Source: Laburnicola sp. R22_1
Lineage: Eukaryota; Ascomycota; Dothideomycetes; Pleosporales; Didymosphaeriaceae
NCBI GenBank assembly: GCA_014281115.1
Contig: JACONQ010000014.1
Span: forward strand, 248,001 to 312,000
DNA length: 64,000 nucleotides
Direction of reading: 5' to 3'
Shown here in pieces: positions 10,242 through 20,782 of this stretch. The notes under the pieces are model-generated. The model did no database searches and was not told the DNA's origin. It saw only the letters and a program-made list of their open reading frames with translations. How positions within the stretch are numbered: position 1 is the first letter of the stretch; each line of letters begins with the position of its first letter. The translations under genes and the position numbers were made by a program.

Positions 10242-11533
10242 TCAAGGCCAAGACGACGCTCCAAACTTACATTCGGGTAACTGATCGGGGGGCAGGACGC
10301 CTCTCACAGCCGCCTGTAGCTGGGGTGAAACCTCGAAAGCAGTAGTGTCGCGGCGCGACAGGTAGACCATGGCGCTAGCTCTCGGCTTGCGCAACTTCTC
10401 CCAGATTTCCAAGCGGGATTCGATTTGCTGAGGTCGATGGACATTCCTCAAGACTACGCCCAAGACGGCCGCGTCCTCCATCGCGCTGGCAGCTCCCTGA
10501 CCATACGAGGGCATCATGGGATGGCAAGCGTCGCCGAGAAGGACAAGCCTGTTCTTGTGGAATCGGGGTAGCGGCTCGCGGTGAGCTGTCTTGCGCAGGT
10601 AAAACGAATCTTCCGGTGCGGCTCGAATCAATTGTGGGATGGGCTCTTTGTATGTCGAGAGACATTCAAGCGCTAGCTGGCGGATCTCTTCGTTGGTCCA
10701 GATCTTGGTGTCGTCGACATGGCGGTAGACGTAGACGCCAAAGTTCTGAATCTCATCGCTGTAGCGGCATCGTCTTGTTAATACTACCATGCAACTCATT
10801 GCCTCACAGTTTGAATGCGCACTTACCTTCGGCAGGCCGAGCGAAAGAGGCCGACTGATTTGTCCTCACCAAAATAGTAGCTCATCCGCCACGGGCTACC
10901 TTTGACCATGTTCATACAGGCTGGGTGGTGTTGCAGGTCCTTGGACGCAAAGACAAATCGAATGCTGGCTGCCTTTGGCGTCTCTGCTGGCCGCTCTTCT
11001 CCCACAACCGCAGCGTGAGCTCTTGACCGCACACCATCTGCGGCGATGACCAGGTCCGCGGTGTGCACCTGGCCAGCGACAGTCGACACGCTTCCCGCAA
11101 CGGCGTCGAACGACTTCACTTTCACGCCCTCGACAATCTTCACCGGCACGCCTGTTCCTTCAGTCGAGACTGCCAGATTCCACAAGGCGCGGTGCAGATC
11201 GGCTCGATGGATGAATCCGCTGGGGGCTCCGTAGCGCTCCTCGACGGTTCCTGGCGGCGGAACCCACAACGATCTCCAGGCAGGCGTCGCAGGATCCACG
11301 TCTCCTACGAAGCCGTCGATGCCCAGCCATGGCGTGAAACCCGTCTTTTTGAGGTCGACACCCAGTTTGCGAAGGATTTTGGAGGCATTGGGCGTCGAGC
11401 TCAGAGCATATCCGTCTTCTGTCTTGTCGACGGCGCGCTCGAGAATAAGCACTCTGTGGCCGCTACGGCGAAGCGCGATTGCAGCCGTGAGTCCACCAAT
11501 GCCGGCGCCCACGATGATGATGTCCAAGGGCAT
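10242..11533 (-). CDS. FAD-dependent monooxygenase (salicylate-hydroxylase-like, class A)
   Basis: Two exons, 10827-11533 and 10242-10758, give 407 aa. The enzyme is expected to hydroxylate or decarboxylate an aromatic substrate with NAD(P)H, O2 and FAD. Seen: GAGIGG at residues 9-14 with the downstream acidic end LER; the DG motif (VIAADGVRSR, Asp166-Gly167), which binds both FAD and NAD(P)H; and the GD motif (LLGDACHP, residues 311-312) binding the ribityl chain. The start at 11531-11533 is chosen for normal spacing to the first Gly motif; an in-frame ATG at 11678-11680 would add 49 residues with a hydrophobic stretch and cannot be excluded. A GTAAGT donor at 10270 and an acceptor at 10226 would replace the last residues with a short third exon ending at 10179; I prefer the unspliced end. 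It is probably a tailoring enzyme for the polyketide (inference). Confidence 0.88.
10759..10826 (-). other. Intron of the flavin monooxygenase
   Basis: A 68-bp GTAAGT..CTACAG intron on the minus strand. It splits an AGC Ser codon and joins SACR-S to DEIQNF, linking the FAD/NAD(P)H region to the GD-motif half. Confidence 0.88.
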
Positions 11534-11847
11534 AATGCGACGAATGCGACGAGCTGTGTCCCTGCCGACAAGGGCTGAGGCTTCATGTAAGCTTTGGATC
11601 GTCCCGTCCGCCTTCAGTCCCATCAAATGCAGTGCCAAAACGGGAAGTGTCACCAACGCAGCCAGCGGTGCGCCAGTCATAGTGCTGGGCTGCACATGTC
11701 GGGGAGCACCGACGCCCAGGGTTAGGGCGGCCTTCCTCCATCGGGCTGCTCGGTGTTGCGATATCTATGTGTCGGGGAGTTGTTGCAATATGTGTGTCGG
11801 GGAGTTGGGAAGTCGGGGAGTCGGGAGTCGGGAGTCGGGAGCCCTAC
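11534..11847 (-). promoter_or_regulatory. Upstream region of the monooxygenase with short GC-rich tandem repeats
   Basis: The gap between the monooxygenase start and the AT-rich compartment. TGTGTCGGGGAGTTG occurs at 11768-11782 and 11793-11807, and the heptamer GTCGGGA is repeated over about 11812-11841. On the coding strand these are C/T-rich tracts 240-310 bp before the start codon, and could be promoter elements or simple slippage repeats. Confidence 0.5.
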
Positions 11848-11872
11848 CTACCTGGCAATAGTTGCCAGGTAG
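11848..11872. repeat. Perfect 11-bp inverted repeat at the compartment boundary
   Basis: CTACCTGGCAA at 11848-11858, a 3-base loop, and its exact reverse complement at 11862-11872. The sequence changes from normal GC to RIP-type AT-rich DNA within a few tens of bases to the right. It could be a MITE end, a transcription terminator hairpin or chance. Confidence 0.8.
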
Positions 11873-12351
11873 CAGCGTACCTTCCAGCCGTGCAGGCAGC
11901 TCACCTGATAGTGCTTTTAGGCTTAGCTAATAGTGCAGTCTAGGCTAGCGCAGTGGCAGGTATAGCTAGTAAAGCTAGACTAGAGTAGGGTAGTAGTAAA
12001 TTTTAGCACAAATATAATATAAATATATTGTAAATAGGTTTATATAAATATTAGGCAATAATATATAAAGTTACTACTAATACCCTTATATACTAGCACA
12101 CAATTAGTAATATACTACTTTACTACTAGTACTACTTTATCTTTATTTAAATTAAAAGCTTTATAAATTGCCTAACTATATTCAAAATATATTACTAATA
12201 TAGTTAGCTGCTATACTACTACTACCTAGATTTAGATAGCCTACCTTTTAGTATTAAGCTATTTCTAACAAACGCAAATAGCGCTATTATTATTAGGTTT
12301 ATAGAGAACTACTATTATATACCTAGCTAAGGTCTATAAGGCCTCTATAAT

Positions 12352-12404
12352 ATAAGTTTAAATATATTTAGAATATATCTAAGATTTATTCCTAAGATAT
12401 TTAG
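12352..12404 (+). other. Intron-like cassette 1
   Basis: 53 bp. The donor reads ATAAGT (GTAAGT after a G-to-A change), followed by the shared core TTTAAATATATTTAGAATAT and an ending ATTTAG. The branch sequence is weak (CCTAAG). Confidence 0.45.
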
Positions 12405-12650
12405 CGTCTATATAGATCCTATAGAGCCCTTTCTACCTATATCTAATAAGTATACTACACCTAGGTATTGTAGGCTAGCAACACTAGTAACCCTAGCACC
12501 TAATACCTTTTTGCCTAGTAAAGTATATTTAAATAAGTTTTAAATATTGTCTAAACTTATTTAATAAAATATATACTAATTATTATAATTTTTTAAAAAT
12601 AAGTAATAATGCGTTATAACTAATATTTAGCTAGAAAGTTTACTAATAAG

Positions 12651-12749
12651 GTATATTTAAGCTAATTATAAATATATTTATATATAAACTATTTCTAAAT
12701 ATATTTATATATAAATAGTTTCTAAATATATTTACTAACCTTTTTCTAG
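12651..12749 (+). other. Intron-like cassette 2
   Basis: 99 bp, GTATAT donor, TTTACTAACC branch, TTTTTCTAG acceptor. The AAATATATTTATATATAAA core is duplicated inside it, which accounts for the greater length. Confidence 0.6.
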
Positions 12750-12754
12750 AATAA

Positions 12755-12985
12755 TAAAAATAAGAATAATAAGAATAAGAATAATAAGAATAATAAGAAT
12801 AATAAGAATAAGAATAATAAGAATAATAAGAATAAGAATAATAAGAATAAGAATAATAAGAATAAGAATAATAAGAATAAGAATAATAAGAATAAGAATA
12901 ATAAGAATAAGAATAAGAATAAGAATAATAAGAATAAGAATAAGAATAATAAGAATAAGAATAAGAATAATAAGAAAAATAATAA
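12755..12985 (+). repeat. AAG/AAT low-complexity tract
   Basis: An irregular tandem array of AAGAAT and AATAAG units that reads as Lys/Asn repeats. It lies between two intron-like cassettes, so it may be a decayed exon encoding a charged, disordered segment. Confidence 0.85.
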
Positions 12986-13013
12986 TAATAAAGAGAATAA
13001 TAACTCTAGTAGC

Positions 13014-13075
13014 GTAAGTTTAAACGTATTTATAATATATTTATAACTAGTTTAAGTGCTAACCTATTTTAATAG
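13014..13075 (+). other. Intron-like cassette 3
   Basis: 62 bp with an intact GTAAGT donor, GTTTAAACGTATT core, GTGCTAACC branch site and TTTTAATAG acceptor. It has the strongest intron features of the group, and Lys-rich coding sequence starts right after it. Confidence 0.7.
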
Positions 13076-13165
13076 AAACTGCCTAATAAGCGTAAGTCTA
13101 GTAGTAAGAATAAAAGTAATAAAGGAAAGATTAAGTAGGGTAAGAGCGCTAAGGCTGCGGCTTCT

Positions 13166-13215
13166 ATAAGTTTAAATATATTAAGAATCTTTTTAGAAGT
13201 TGTTTAAGTTAATAG
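13166..13215 (+). other. Intron-like cassette 4
   Basis: 50 bp. Donor ATAAGT (mutated GTAAGT), core TTTAAATATATT, branch AAGTTAAT, ending AATAG. It joins the Lys/Ser-rich and Asp/Asn-rich exons. Confidence 0.55.
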
Positions 13216-13311
13216 TATAATCAGGATAGTAATAGCGATAATAGTAAGGATAGGGATAAGGAAGATAATAATAAGCACTAGTTAAACTAGAACACCTTTT
13301 TATAAGTTTAA

Positions 13312-13369
13312 ACATATTCTAAATACTTTTAGAATATATTTTAGGAGTATTATACTAATAATATAATAG
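13312..13369 (+). other. Intron-like cassette 5
   Basis: 58 bp. Donor ATAAGT, core TTTAAACATATTCTAAATAC, branch TATACTAATA and acceptor ATATAATAG. Confidence 0.55.
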
Positions 13370-13553
13370 AATAGTGATATATAGGACTTAGATAGTAACT
13401 TGCGTAAAAAAACGCTCTTTTAAATATATAGTTAAATATATTTCTAATATATTTACTAGCTAATATTATAATAGGATAATTAGCTTATCCTTTACGCAAA
13501 CTGCTACTTCTAAGTTATACTATTGTTACTAAAGCTAAATAGTAAATAGTTTA

Positions 13554-13618
13554 GTAGGTTAAATATATTATAAATATATTTATAGTTTATATACTAATAG
13601 TATTATAGCTGCCTATAG
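13554..13618 (+). other. Intron-like cassette 6
   Basis: 65 bp. Donor GTAGGT, core TAAATATATTATAAATATAT, branch ATACTAATAG and acceptor TATTATAG. Confidence 0.6.
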
Positions 13619-13867
13619 ACAGTTACTTAGATAGTTTAGTTTTTAATAGGTTTTGACTTAAGAGAAACCTAGAAACTAATATTATAAATTTATAGAAAAT
13701 ATTTCTAGTATACTCTAAACCTATTTAACTAACTAGAATTTAAAATACTAGTACTCTTAATACTAACTTTGTAGTATATAAACTATTAAGTTCTTTTCTA
13801 TATAAAGAGAATATACTAATAGATATATAGAGGCTATAAGTAGATCTCTATATAATTTTAGATTAGG

Positions 13868-13914
13868 CTAAAAATATTAGTAATATATTTTAAATATATT
13901 CTAAATATATTTAC
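13868..13914 (-). other. Intron-like cassette 7
   Basis: 47 bp on the minus strand: GTAAAT donor, AATATATTTAGAATATATTT core, TTACTAATA branch, TTTTTAG acceptor. Confidence 0.5.
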
Positions 13915-15040
13915 GCAGCTTATCTTACTCTTTATCTACTTCTTTCTCTTATTAATTAACCTATAAATAGGTATATCTAATAGTGTAACTAAATCCACTA
14001 TCTTATTGATTTATTTATTACTAACCTCTTTATTGCCTTTTTTTTATATTACCCAGCTTAGGGCTACTTTCTTTCCTATTATGCATTTTCTTATTACTTA
14101 TCTCCTTAACTTTCTTACTTATATCCTTATCGCCTATACTCTTTAAACTCTTAAATCTTATCTAGAATCTTATTTTGTATATTTTACCTTTAAACGTGTT
14201 TTGAATATATTTAGAATATATTTCTATAACTCTTTAATACTAGGTAATTATAGTTTAAGTATACAAAATACTAGATTATCTAGGCTTTTAGCGTATAATA
14301 GAACAGTCTTAGTAGTTTCTCTTTATATAGGTATGCAGAAGACTGTAGTCTTTATACTAATACTAAATATTTTTAAAATATATTATAAAAATATTATAAA
14401 AATATTTAAAATATATTATAAAAATATTATAAAATATTTAAAATATATTGTAAAAATATTATAAATGTATTAAAATATATTATAAATATATTAAAATATA
14501 TTATAATAATATTATAAATATATTAAAAAGACTTACCCTATAAAGCTCTATATTTTTCTTAGAGATAAGTGCGCAATAGTATATCTTATTAGGGTAGATA
14601 TAATATTCTTTTTCTTTTTCTTTTTAGAGAATTCTAGTGCGATTTTAAGAAGATGTCTAAGGTTAGTATACTACTAATAGGAAGGCTGCGTAAATATATT
14701 AGGAATATATTTAGCATATCTTTAAGCATAGTATATATCTTATTAGACAGCTATTTTAAATAAAGGATAGATAAGTTAGAGAAATATAAATAGAGTAAGA
14801 ATAGATTTTTATAAAATGCGAACTCTATAGTTATCCCCTTTATAGGCTAGGGTAGAAAATTTCTTCCTTATAAGTTCTAATAAATTTATATATATATATT
14901 TATATTATATTTTAACAATATTTATATAGGTAAAAAGTTAAATTTTTCTATAAAGTTTTTCTACTTAAACTATATAACTATCTTAATCTATAACGCACCT
15001 ATTAGCTTTTTAAGATCTTACTCTAAAATCTTATTAAGCG

Positions 15041-15108
15041 CTATAGTATAGTTAGTTAAGTATATTCTAAATATATTGTAGATATATTTAGAATATGTTT
15101 AAACTTAC
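15041..15108 (-). other. Intron-like cassette 8
   Basis: 68 bp on the minus strand: intact GTAAGT donor, TTTAAACATATTCTAAATAT core, TTAACTAACT branch and TACTATAG acceptor. All splice signals are unmutated. Confidence 0.65.
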
Positions 15109-15195
15109 TAGTTGCGTAGCTAGCTCCTTATACTTCCTATAGTAGTAGCGTGCGCAGGCCTTACGCAACTTTTCCTAGCTAAAGTTTAGTTGCTA

Positions 15196-15249
15196 CTATT
15201 AAAAATTAGCTAATATATATAAATATATTTTAAATATATTTAAACTTAC
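15196..15249 (-). other. Intron-like cassette 9
   Basis: 54 bp on the minus strand: GTAAGT donor, TTTAAATATATTTAAAATAT core, TTAGCTAATT branch, TTTTAATAG acceptor. Its donor lies 4 bp from the left end of the LTR element. Confidence 0.62.
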
Positions 15250-15253
15250 TACT

Positions 15254-15541
15254 TGTAAGGACGGTACACGGCCTTATAGGGCTAACCTATTAGGGATAGC
15301 TAGAATAGTTACAAGAGCTAGTTAAATTAATACTATTCTAAGATAGTAGATAAGAAAGGGACGTAGGGGGCTCTTTCTTATATAGAGGGTAGTATAGAGC
15401 ATAGGCCTACACTAGCTATACGCTAATACTAACTAGAAAAGGCGTCTTTAGGAAGGTAAAAGGCGCAAATAAGAGAAAATAGGATATAAAAGAAAGGTAA
15501 TAGGGTGTGCTTAGTAAGGAGGCTAGCATAGGACTATTATA
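15254..15541 (-). repeat. 3' LTR of the Gag-protease element
   Basis: 288 bp, preceded on the minus strand by the polypurine tract AAAAGGGGAG and followed by the target duplication. Same length as the partner LTR, with many C-to-T and G-to-A differences between them. Confidence 0.9.
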
Positions 15542-17099
15542 TAACTCCCCTTTTAAGGTCTAAAAATAGGAAGAAAAGTACGTAAAAATAGGGTGTTTTA
15601 GCGGATTTTAATATAACTAGCACTATTTTAGGGCCTAAAAGGATTGTAATAGGGGTAATAGGCCCCTATAGCTCTAATAGTAGCTTTAGGTTTTAATTTA
15701 GTTACTATTTAGTAAAGATATTAAGAAAAGTTATTAGGAATAAATTAGTAGATTAGTAGAAAAACGCAATAGAAACTATATCTTAGTATTTAGTATTTTA
15801 TTAGTAGAGAGCATTCTTAGCTCTAACACTATATAAAAATATAGTTAGGTAAAAAAATTTAGTTAATTTGTTATACGATAGCGCAATTATATTATATAAG
15901 GTTTTCTAGTACTATAGAAGAGTATTTTAAAAAATATATATTAATTTAATTATATAGTTTTTAATTAGAGTAAAGTAGCTCCTAAAGCTATAGGGGCTAC
16001 TAGTAGTAGTAGAGATGTCTAGGAGTAGGAGTAAAAGTACTAAAAGTTATAGGTATCCTATATATATATAATAAGTAGAAAGCTACTAAATTAGTAGTAA
16101 GCTAGCTAGCTAGGGAGTTAAATAGCTAGAGGTAAGGGCGCTAAAAGCGACAGGTGCCTATACGTAATAGGCTAGCTAGGGAGCTACTTAACTAGTAGTA
16201 AACTAGGCTACCTACTTCTATATCTTAGAGTACCACTAGAGGCAAACTAAGTTAGATAACTAGTAGATTAAATTAAGAGCTACTAGTTAGGGGGCAGCTC
16301 CTAATTATTAGCGTTCTAAGGGATTTTATTAGATAGTTTACTGTCTAATTTATTATCTAAATATTCTTTTTATAGAGAGTTAGACTTAGAGTTAATTAGG
16401 TTAGTAAATTTAGAGTTATAGTTAGGGAGGTTATTGTAATAGGCAGGCTCTTTATCTTCTAATCTACTACTATAGTAGGCAGTATTATAATCTTCTAGGC
16501 TATTACTATAATAAGTAATACTTAGTTCCCCTTTTATATTAGCAATTTAGTAGAGTAGAAAGGTGCTAACCTAGATTATTCTAGCTAGAGTAGTTTTAAT
16601 TAAATAGTTAATTCTGCTAGTAAGAGCTATCTAATCTACAGATTAGCTTCTCTAGTAGGTTTATAGTCTCTAGGTCTAGGATTAAAAATAAAACCTAGAT
16701 TTTACTATATAATTTCTAGGGACTAGTCTTACTAGTAGCTTCCTTTAGTAGTAGGAATAGGGTAACTAAAAAGCAATTTATTATTTAATAGTTTATTATT
16801 TAAAAAAGGCCGCTATATAGCCTTTACACTACTATCTCTATTAAAGATGTTTATATAGCTTAGTTTCTAGTAAGCCTTTAAGTATATTCTAATAACTAAG
16901 AGGGTAGAGTTAGGAAGCTAGATAGAAATCTCCTTAGAAATTCTTTAGTTAGTTTTTAATAAGCAAGTTATTTAGTAGGTATAGTTCTACTTAATAAGTA
17001 GACTATCCTATTAGGTGGCGTTGTTCTAGTAGAAAAGGTTAAGTAGAGAAGAAGTCTATAGTAGGACAAGATTACTAGTACAGGTTAAATTCTTATTAT

Positions 17100-17530
17100 C
17101 TTTTTAATAAAGACGGCGATCTTAAATATTAACTAGGCAGTTAGCTTATTTAAAAAACTTTCTACTAATAATAAGATTATAGTCTCCTATTTTATAGAAA
17201 ATAAACTATATAGTAATGCTATATTTATTAATATTAAGCTAGGCTATAAAATAAGTATTTACTTTTACGCTTCTTCTTTTTATAAAGTTCTTAAGGGGAA
17301 ATGGTATCTTTAGGTAAAAGAGTTTAGCTTTAAGCTATTTTTATACTACTTTTATATACCTTAAAGTAATAAAGTTATAAGCGCTAGTACTAGTGTCTAT
17401 TAAGGCTTATAATCTAAGAGCTAACTCTTAAAATATAATTGCACTAGCATAACTAACTAGGGGCTTTTAAATAGTTTAGGAACCCTTACTATCTTACTAC
17501 CTATAGGTAGTAATTTTAGTTTAGTATTTA
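17100..17530 (-). pseudogene. Retroviral-type aspartic protease of the LTR element (decayed)
   Basis: The minus-strand frame contains the active-site region ALIDTSTSAYNLI, corresponding to the family motif D-T/S-G-A. The catalytic Asp is kept (GAC, complement of 17,395-17,397) but the following Gly reads Ser. It aligns with the protease of the second copy at about 62,690-63,060. The protease would process Gag; here it is interrupted by TAG codons. Confidence 0.6.
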
Positions 17531-20000
17531 CGTTTTATACTTAAAATTATAGTTTATTTAGATTAATTAGTTTAGTAGCTTCTATATAAGCTACTAGATT
17601 AAAGCAGTCTAGTAGCGTGTATTTAAAGCCTTATTATCTAATAAATTACCTGCCTTTAAATTAGAGTAGTAGGCAATATTAAGTTTATTTAAATTAAGAT
17701 TATTCTCTACTTTTATACTTACTTATATAGCTACTTTAAAGTAGTAGTGCAAGTGTCTGCCTTTTAGCTTTTTACTATAGCTAAAGTAGGCGTTATTCTT
17801 AATACACTATACCTTAGTTTAATTATAGAGAGTTAAAAAGAAAGAAGTAGGTCTAGAATAGGGTGTTTATTATTTAGTTACTATATATAAAAGTATTAAT
17901 TTAAAAAGTAATACTTTAAAAAGAGTCTATATATATGCCTAAAAAGGGTTTATTATATTATTATTTTAGAAAGTATAGCTAGCTACAGTTCTCTAGTGTT
18001 TAATTATAGAGTAGTTAATATTAAAATCTTTTATTTCTCTTTAAAGTATTAACTTAAAACTTTTAGTTAACTTAAGTTACAATGTATCCTTTTAGGTCTT
18101 TAGATCTAGTCTACTCTTTCTAGCTAGACTTTTAAAAGCCTATAGTAATGTCCAAGCACCTATTTTATTAAAGAGAAAAAGTGTATAAAACGTATTATAT
18201 GCTTATTAGAAAGTAAAGAGATTATAGTAAGTTGTTTTTAGAAATTAAAAAGTAATTTAGGTCTATAATCTTTATTAAGGGCCTAATTTATTTAACACTA
18301 ATTTTGCGCAGCCTTTTAAGGCACGCCTTTAAGGTAGCTAAGTATAGCTTCTATAAGGTTGCCTTAATTTTCTATATAGTTGTTGCCTTAGTAATAGTCT
18401 ATATTTATCTAGAGCTTATTATATATATTCTCTAACTAATTTTTAATACTAGGGCTAAATTAAACTTTTCTATAGTATTTATTAATATTAGATAGCTTTA
18501 TAGAGTATTTTAGCTTAAATATACTAAAAATAGTAAAAGTGTGTTTGCCTTAGGGCACGTTTATTTAGTTACTATTAGTAAGCTTAGTTTGTATATATCT
18601 AGGTACTAAAAAGTAATAAAAGATTTTATCTAGATATAGAGTAGACACTATAAGCTAGGGTAGATATTAGAGGAAATATTAAGACGTATACTAAGGCACA
18701 ACTAGGTAAAATAAGCTCTACTTAGCTATATAAGGGCGGCGTAAACTATATAGTAAATTAGGCATTTCTAGGCTAAGGTCTTTTAAGGGGATATAAGTAT
18801 AGTTCTATAGATTATAAGTATTTTTAATAGAAGAAAGAGCTTTACTAGGGGTAAATATGTCTACTCTAATAGTGGCGTTATTAGCACTATTAGACTAGAA
18901 TTAGAATCCTTCCTCTATTATATATATTATAGTATAAGGTATTTATACTTTAAGTATAGTAAAAGCTTATTCAGGAAGAGAAACATTGCAGACCTTTTAG
19001 TATACGGTACAATACTATAAGAGAAAGCTATAGGTGTGCTAAAAAGAAATTAAAAAAGATAAAGTAGCAAGATAGGTTAGGGACTATTTATTAGCACGTG
19101 CAAATCGGCCCCTTATGCCAAAGGTAGTCGATTATAAGATATACTAGGCACTAAAGTTAATAATATCGTAACACGCAACTGATGCCTACGCAGGATAAAA
19201 GTAAAAGCTTATTAAAATATATTAGCGCGCTTTTATAAAGCTTAAATAAACTCTTCTATATAAGGTTGTTTTTAAACTTATAATAGTCCTAGCTACTACA
19301 TTTAGTGCTATTTCTAAAAGTAGACCTTAAGAAAAGCAATATTAAGCCTAAAGCTAATAGGTAGTAAGTAATTATTTTATTTCTAGGCTATACTAAAGTA
19401 ATAAGTCTAGTTTAAATTACGCTAAAACGCGCTAAACTTCCTAGTAGCTTTAAGTTTAGCTTTACTTTAGTATGTAAGCTACTTAAAGTCTACTAGTAAA
19501 AATTTATTACCTAGCTAATCTACATTAAGTACAGCAATATTTTAATTATGCTTAAAAGCCTTATAAGAAGTTCTGTTAAGATAGACCTTTCTTAATAGTT
19601 TAATAATACTTTTCTTTTTATAAGGCTAGAGATAAAGTAACTAGTTATTTTAGAAGCAGCTATAGGCTACTTTCTATACTTAATAGATAAAAAATTGCTA
19701 GTAGAGTTAAGTAGGAAAATCCTATAATAAATATTATATAAACTATTATTAGCAAGGTGCGTATAAATATCCCCTGCTATATTATCTATTATAAAGTTAT
19801 ATTAAGAGGACTTAGAGAACGCTTTAGGGGCTAGAGGGGTCTCCTAGACAAAAGGGTGGCGGCTTACTACAGTATAAGTAGAAGTAGGATTAAGTAAAAT
19901 AGGGTTATAAAAAGGGTTTAATAAATAGACTTAAAGTAATAGATTTTATATAGCGTGTGAGCTATCGCATAGTCTAAGCTAAGAAAAGATTAGGTAAAAG
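17531..20000 (-). pseudogene. gag-like region of the LTR element (decayed)
   Basis: Collinear with the better readable gag of the 59,732 copy (see there). Interrupted by many stops, and by the F retroposon at 18,972-19,199. Confidence 0.5.
18972..19199 (+). mobile_element. Short retroposon, family F, copy 1 (14-bp TSD)
   Basis: A 228-bp segment flanked by the 14-bp direct repeat AGTAAAAGCTTATT at 18,958-18,971 and 19,200-19,213. Related copies lie at about 51,030-51,330 (minus) and 51,919-52,294 (plus). Long target duplications and the lack of terminal inverted repeats point to a SINE-like or truncated LINE retroposon. No tRNA-type A/B boxes were seen. It sits inside the LTR element and is therefore younger than it. 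Confidence 0.75.
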
Positions 20001-20226
20001 ATAAAGTATAAAATAAAATATATAAAACTTTAATCTCTATATTACTACTATAGCCTAACTCTAATTCTCCTAGCTTTATGCCTTATGTCCCTGCTATAAT
20101 AGCGCTAAAAAGTAGTTATTAGGCAAGTTAGCTCTATAGGGTATAGTGCAGTAGTTGCTATTTATTAATTATTAATTATTGTTTATTTTTAAAATATTAG
20201 GACTTTTAGGACAGCCTCTCTAAATA

Positions 20227-20690
20227 GACCTTAGTTTAGTATAACAACTACCTAGCATAACTAGTAACTAACAAACCAATACACTCTTACTAACTTATAG
20301 TAGGTAGAGAAGTTATAATAGCAGTCTTATAGACCTTAGTATAGTATAATAACTATCTAGCACAACTAGTAACTAACAAACTAATACACTCTTACTAATT
20401 TATAATAGGCAAAGAAGTGTAAAAGTAGCCTCTCTTAATAAACCATAATATAGTGTAATAACTACCTAGCATAACTAGTAACTAATAAACTAATACACCC
20501 TTACTAACTCGCAATAGGCAAAGAAGTATAGAAGTAACCTCTTTTAATAGACTTTAGCGTAGTATAATAACTGTCTAATACACCCTTACTAACTAATAGT
20601 AGGTAGAGGAGTTATAATAGTAGTCTTATAGATCTTAGCGTAGTATAATAACTACCTAGCATAACTAGGAACTAATAAGGTAAAATTTCT
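20227..20690 (-). repeat. About 108-bp tandem repeats in the leader of the LTR element
   Basis: Five unit starts at about 20,227, 20,332, 20,442, 20,550 and 20,633 share the motif TTAGTATAGTATAATAACTA and the block CTAGCATAACTAGTAACTAA. The fourth unit is shortened. The same region of the 59,732 copy holds only one unit, so the array expanded in this copy or contracted in the other. Confidence 0.8.
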
Positions 20691-20782
20691 ATTAATTTAA
20701 CTGCCTATAGGTAGTGTCTTAAGGGAGAAGTAAATATTATATTATTATTTATAGCTAAATAAAAAGGTTAATGATAAAATAA

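Larger units (their letters stand above)
12352..13860 (+). pseudogene. Decayed intron-dense gene, plus strand, product unknown
   Basis: No family is recognised. Several short GT-AG intron-like segments (separate entries) alternate with sequence that reads as low-complexity protein in one frame: a Lys/Asn tract over 12,755-12,985, a Lys/Ser-rich exon at 13,076-13,165 (KRKSSSKNKSNKGK) and an Asp/Asn/Ser-rich exon at about 13,216-13,311. After the last intron (13,618) a longer frame starting LPIDSYLDSLVFNR continues to about 13,860. Stops inside exons are TAG/TAA as expected from RIP. The number of introns, six in 1.3 kb, is high for an ascomycete gene. It could be a host gene caught in the repeat compartment or an intron-rich transposon. 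Confidence 0.45.
13868..15253 (-). pseudogene. Decayed intron-dense gene, minus strand, part A
   Basis: Three intron-like cassettes on the minus strand (15,196-15,249; 15,041-15,108; 13,868-13,914) separate stretches readable as protein. One example is the exon 15,109-15,195, with EKLRKACARYYYRKYKELA preserved except for one TAG. The right end is cut by the LTR element inserted at 15,253; the matching left part resumes beyond that element at 21,071. The product is not recognised. The stretch 14,340-14,530 is an irregular AAAATATTATA array. A further intron-like core, on the plus strand, lies near 14,690-14,746. Confidence 0.4.

Noticed and set aside
10179..10270. Third exon of the flavin monooxygenase
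   Set aside because: Splice signals exist (GTAAGT at 10270, acceptor at 10226) but the intron would be 45 bp and the added residues show no conservation; kept as an alternative only.
9898..10284. 128-codon plus-strand open frame
   Set aside because: No recognisable domain and it overlaps the 3' end of the monooxygenase; probably chance.
12511..12630. Further intron cassette
   Set aside because: GTATAT and ACTAAT are present but no convincing acceptor at normal distance.
20227..20690. CRISPR-like array
   Set aside because: Units are about 108 bp, contiguous and diverged, without repeat/spacer alternation; they are leader repeats of an LTR element in a eukaryote.
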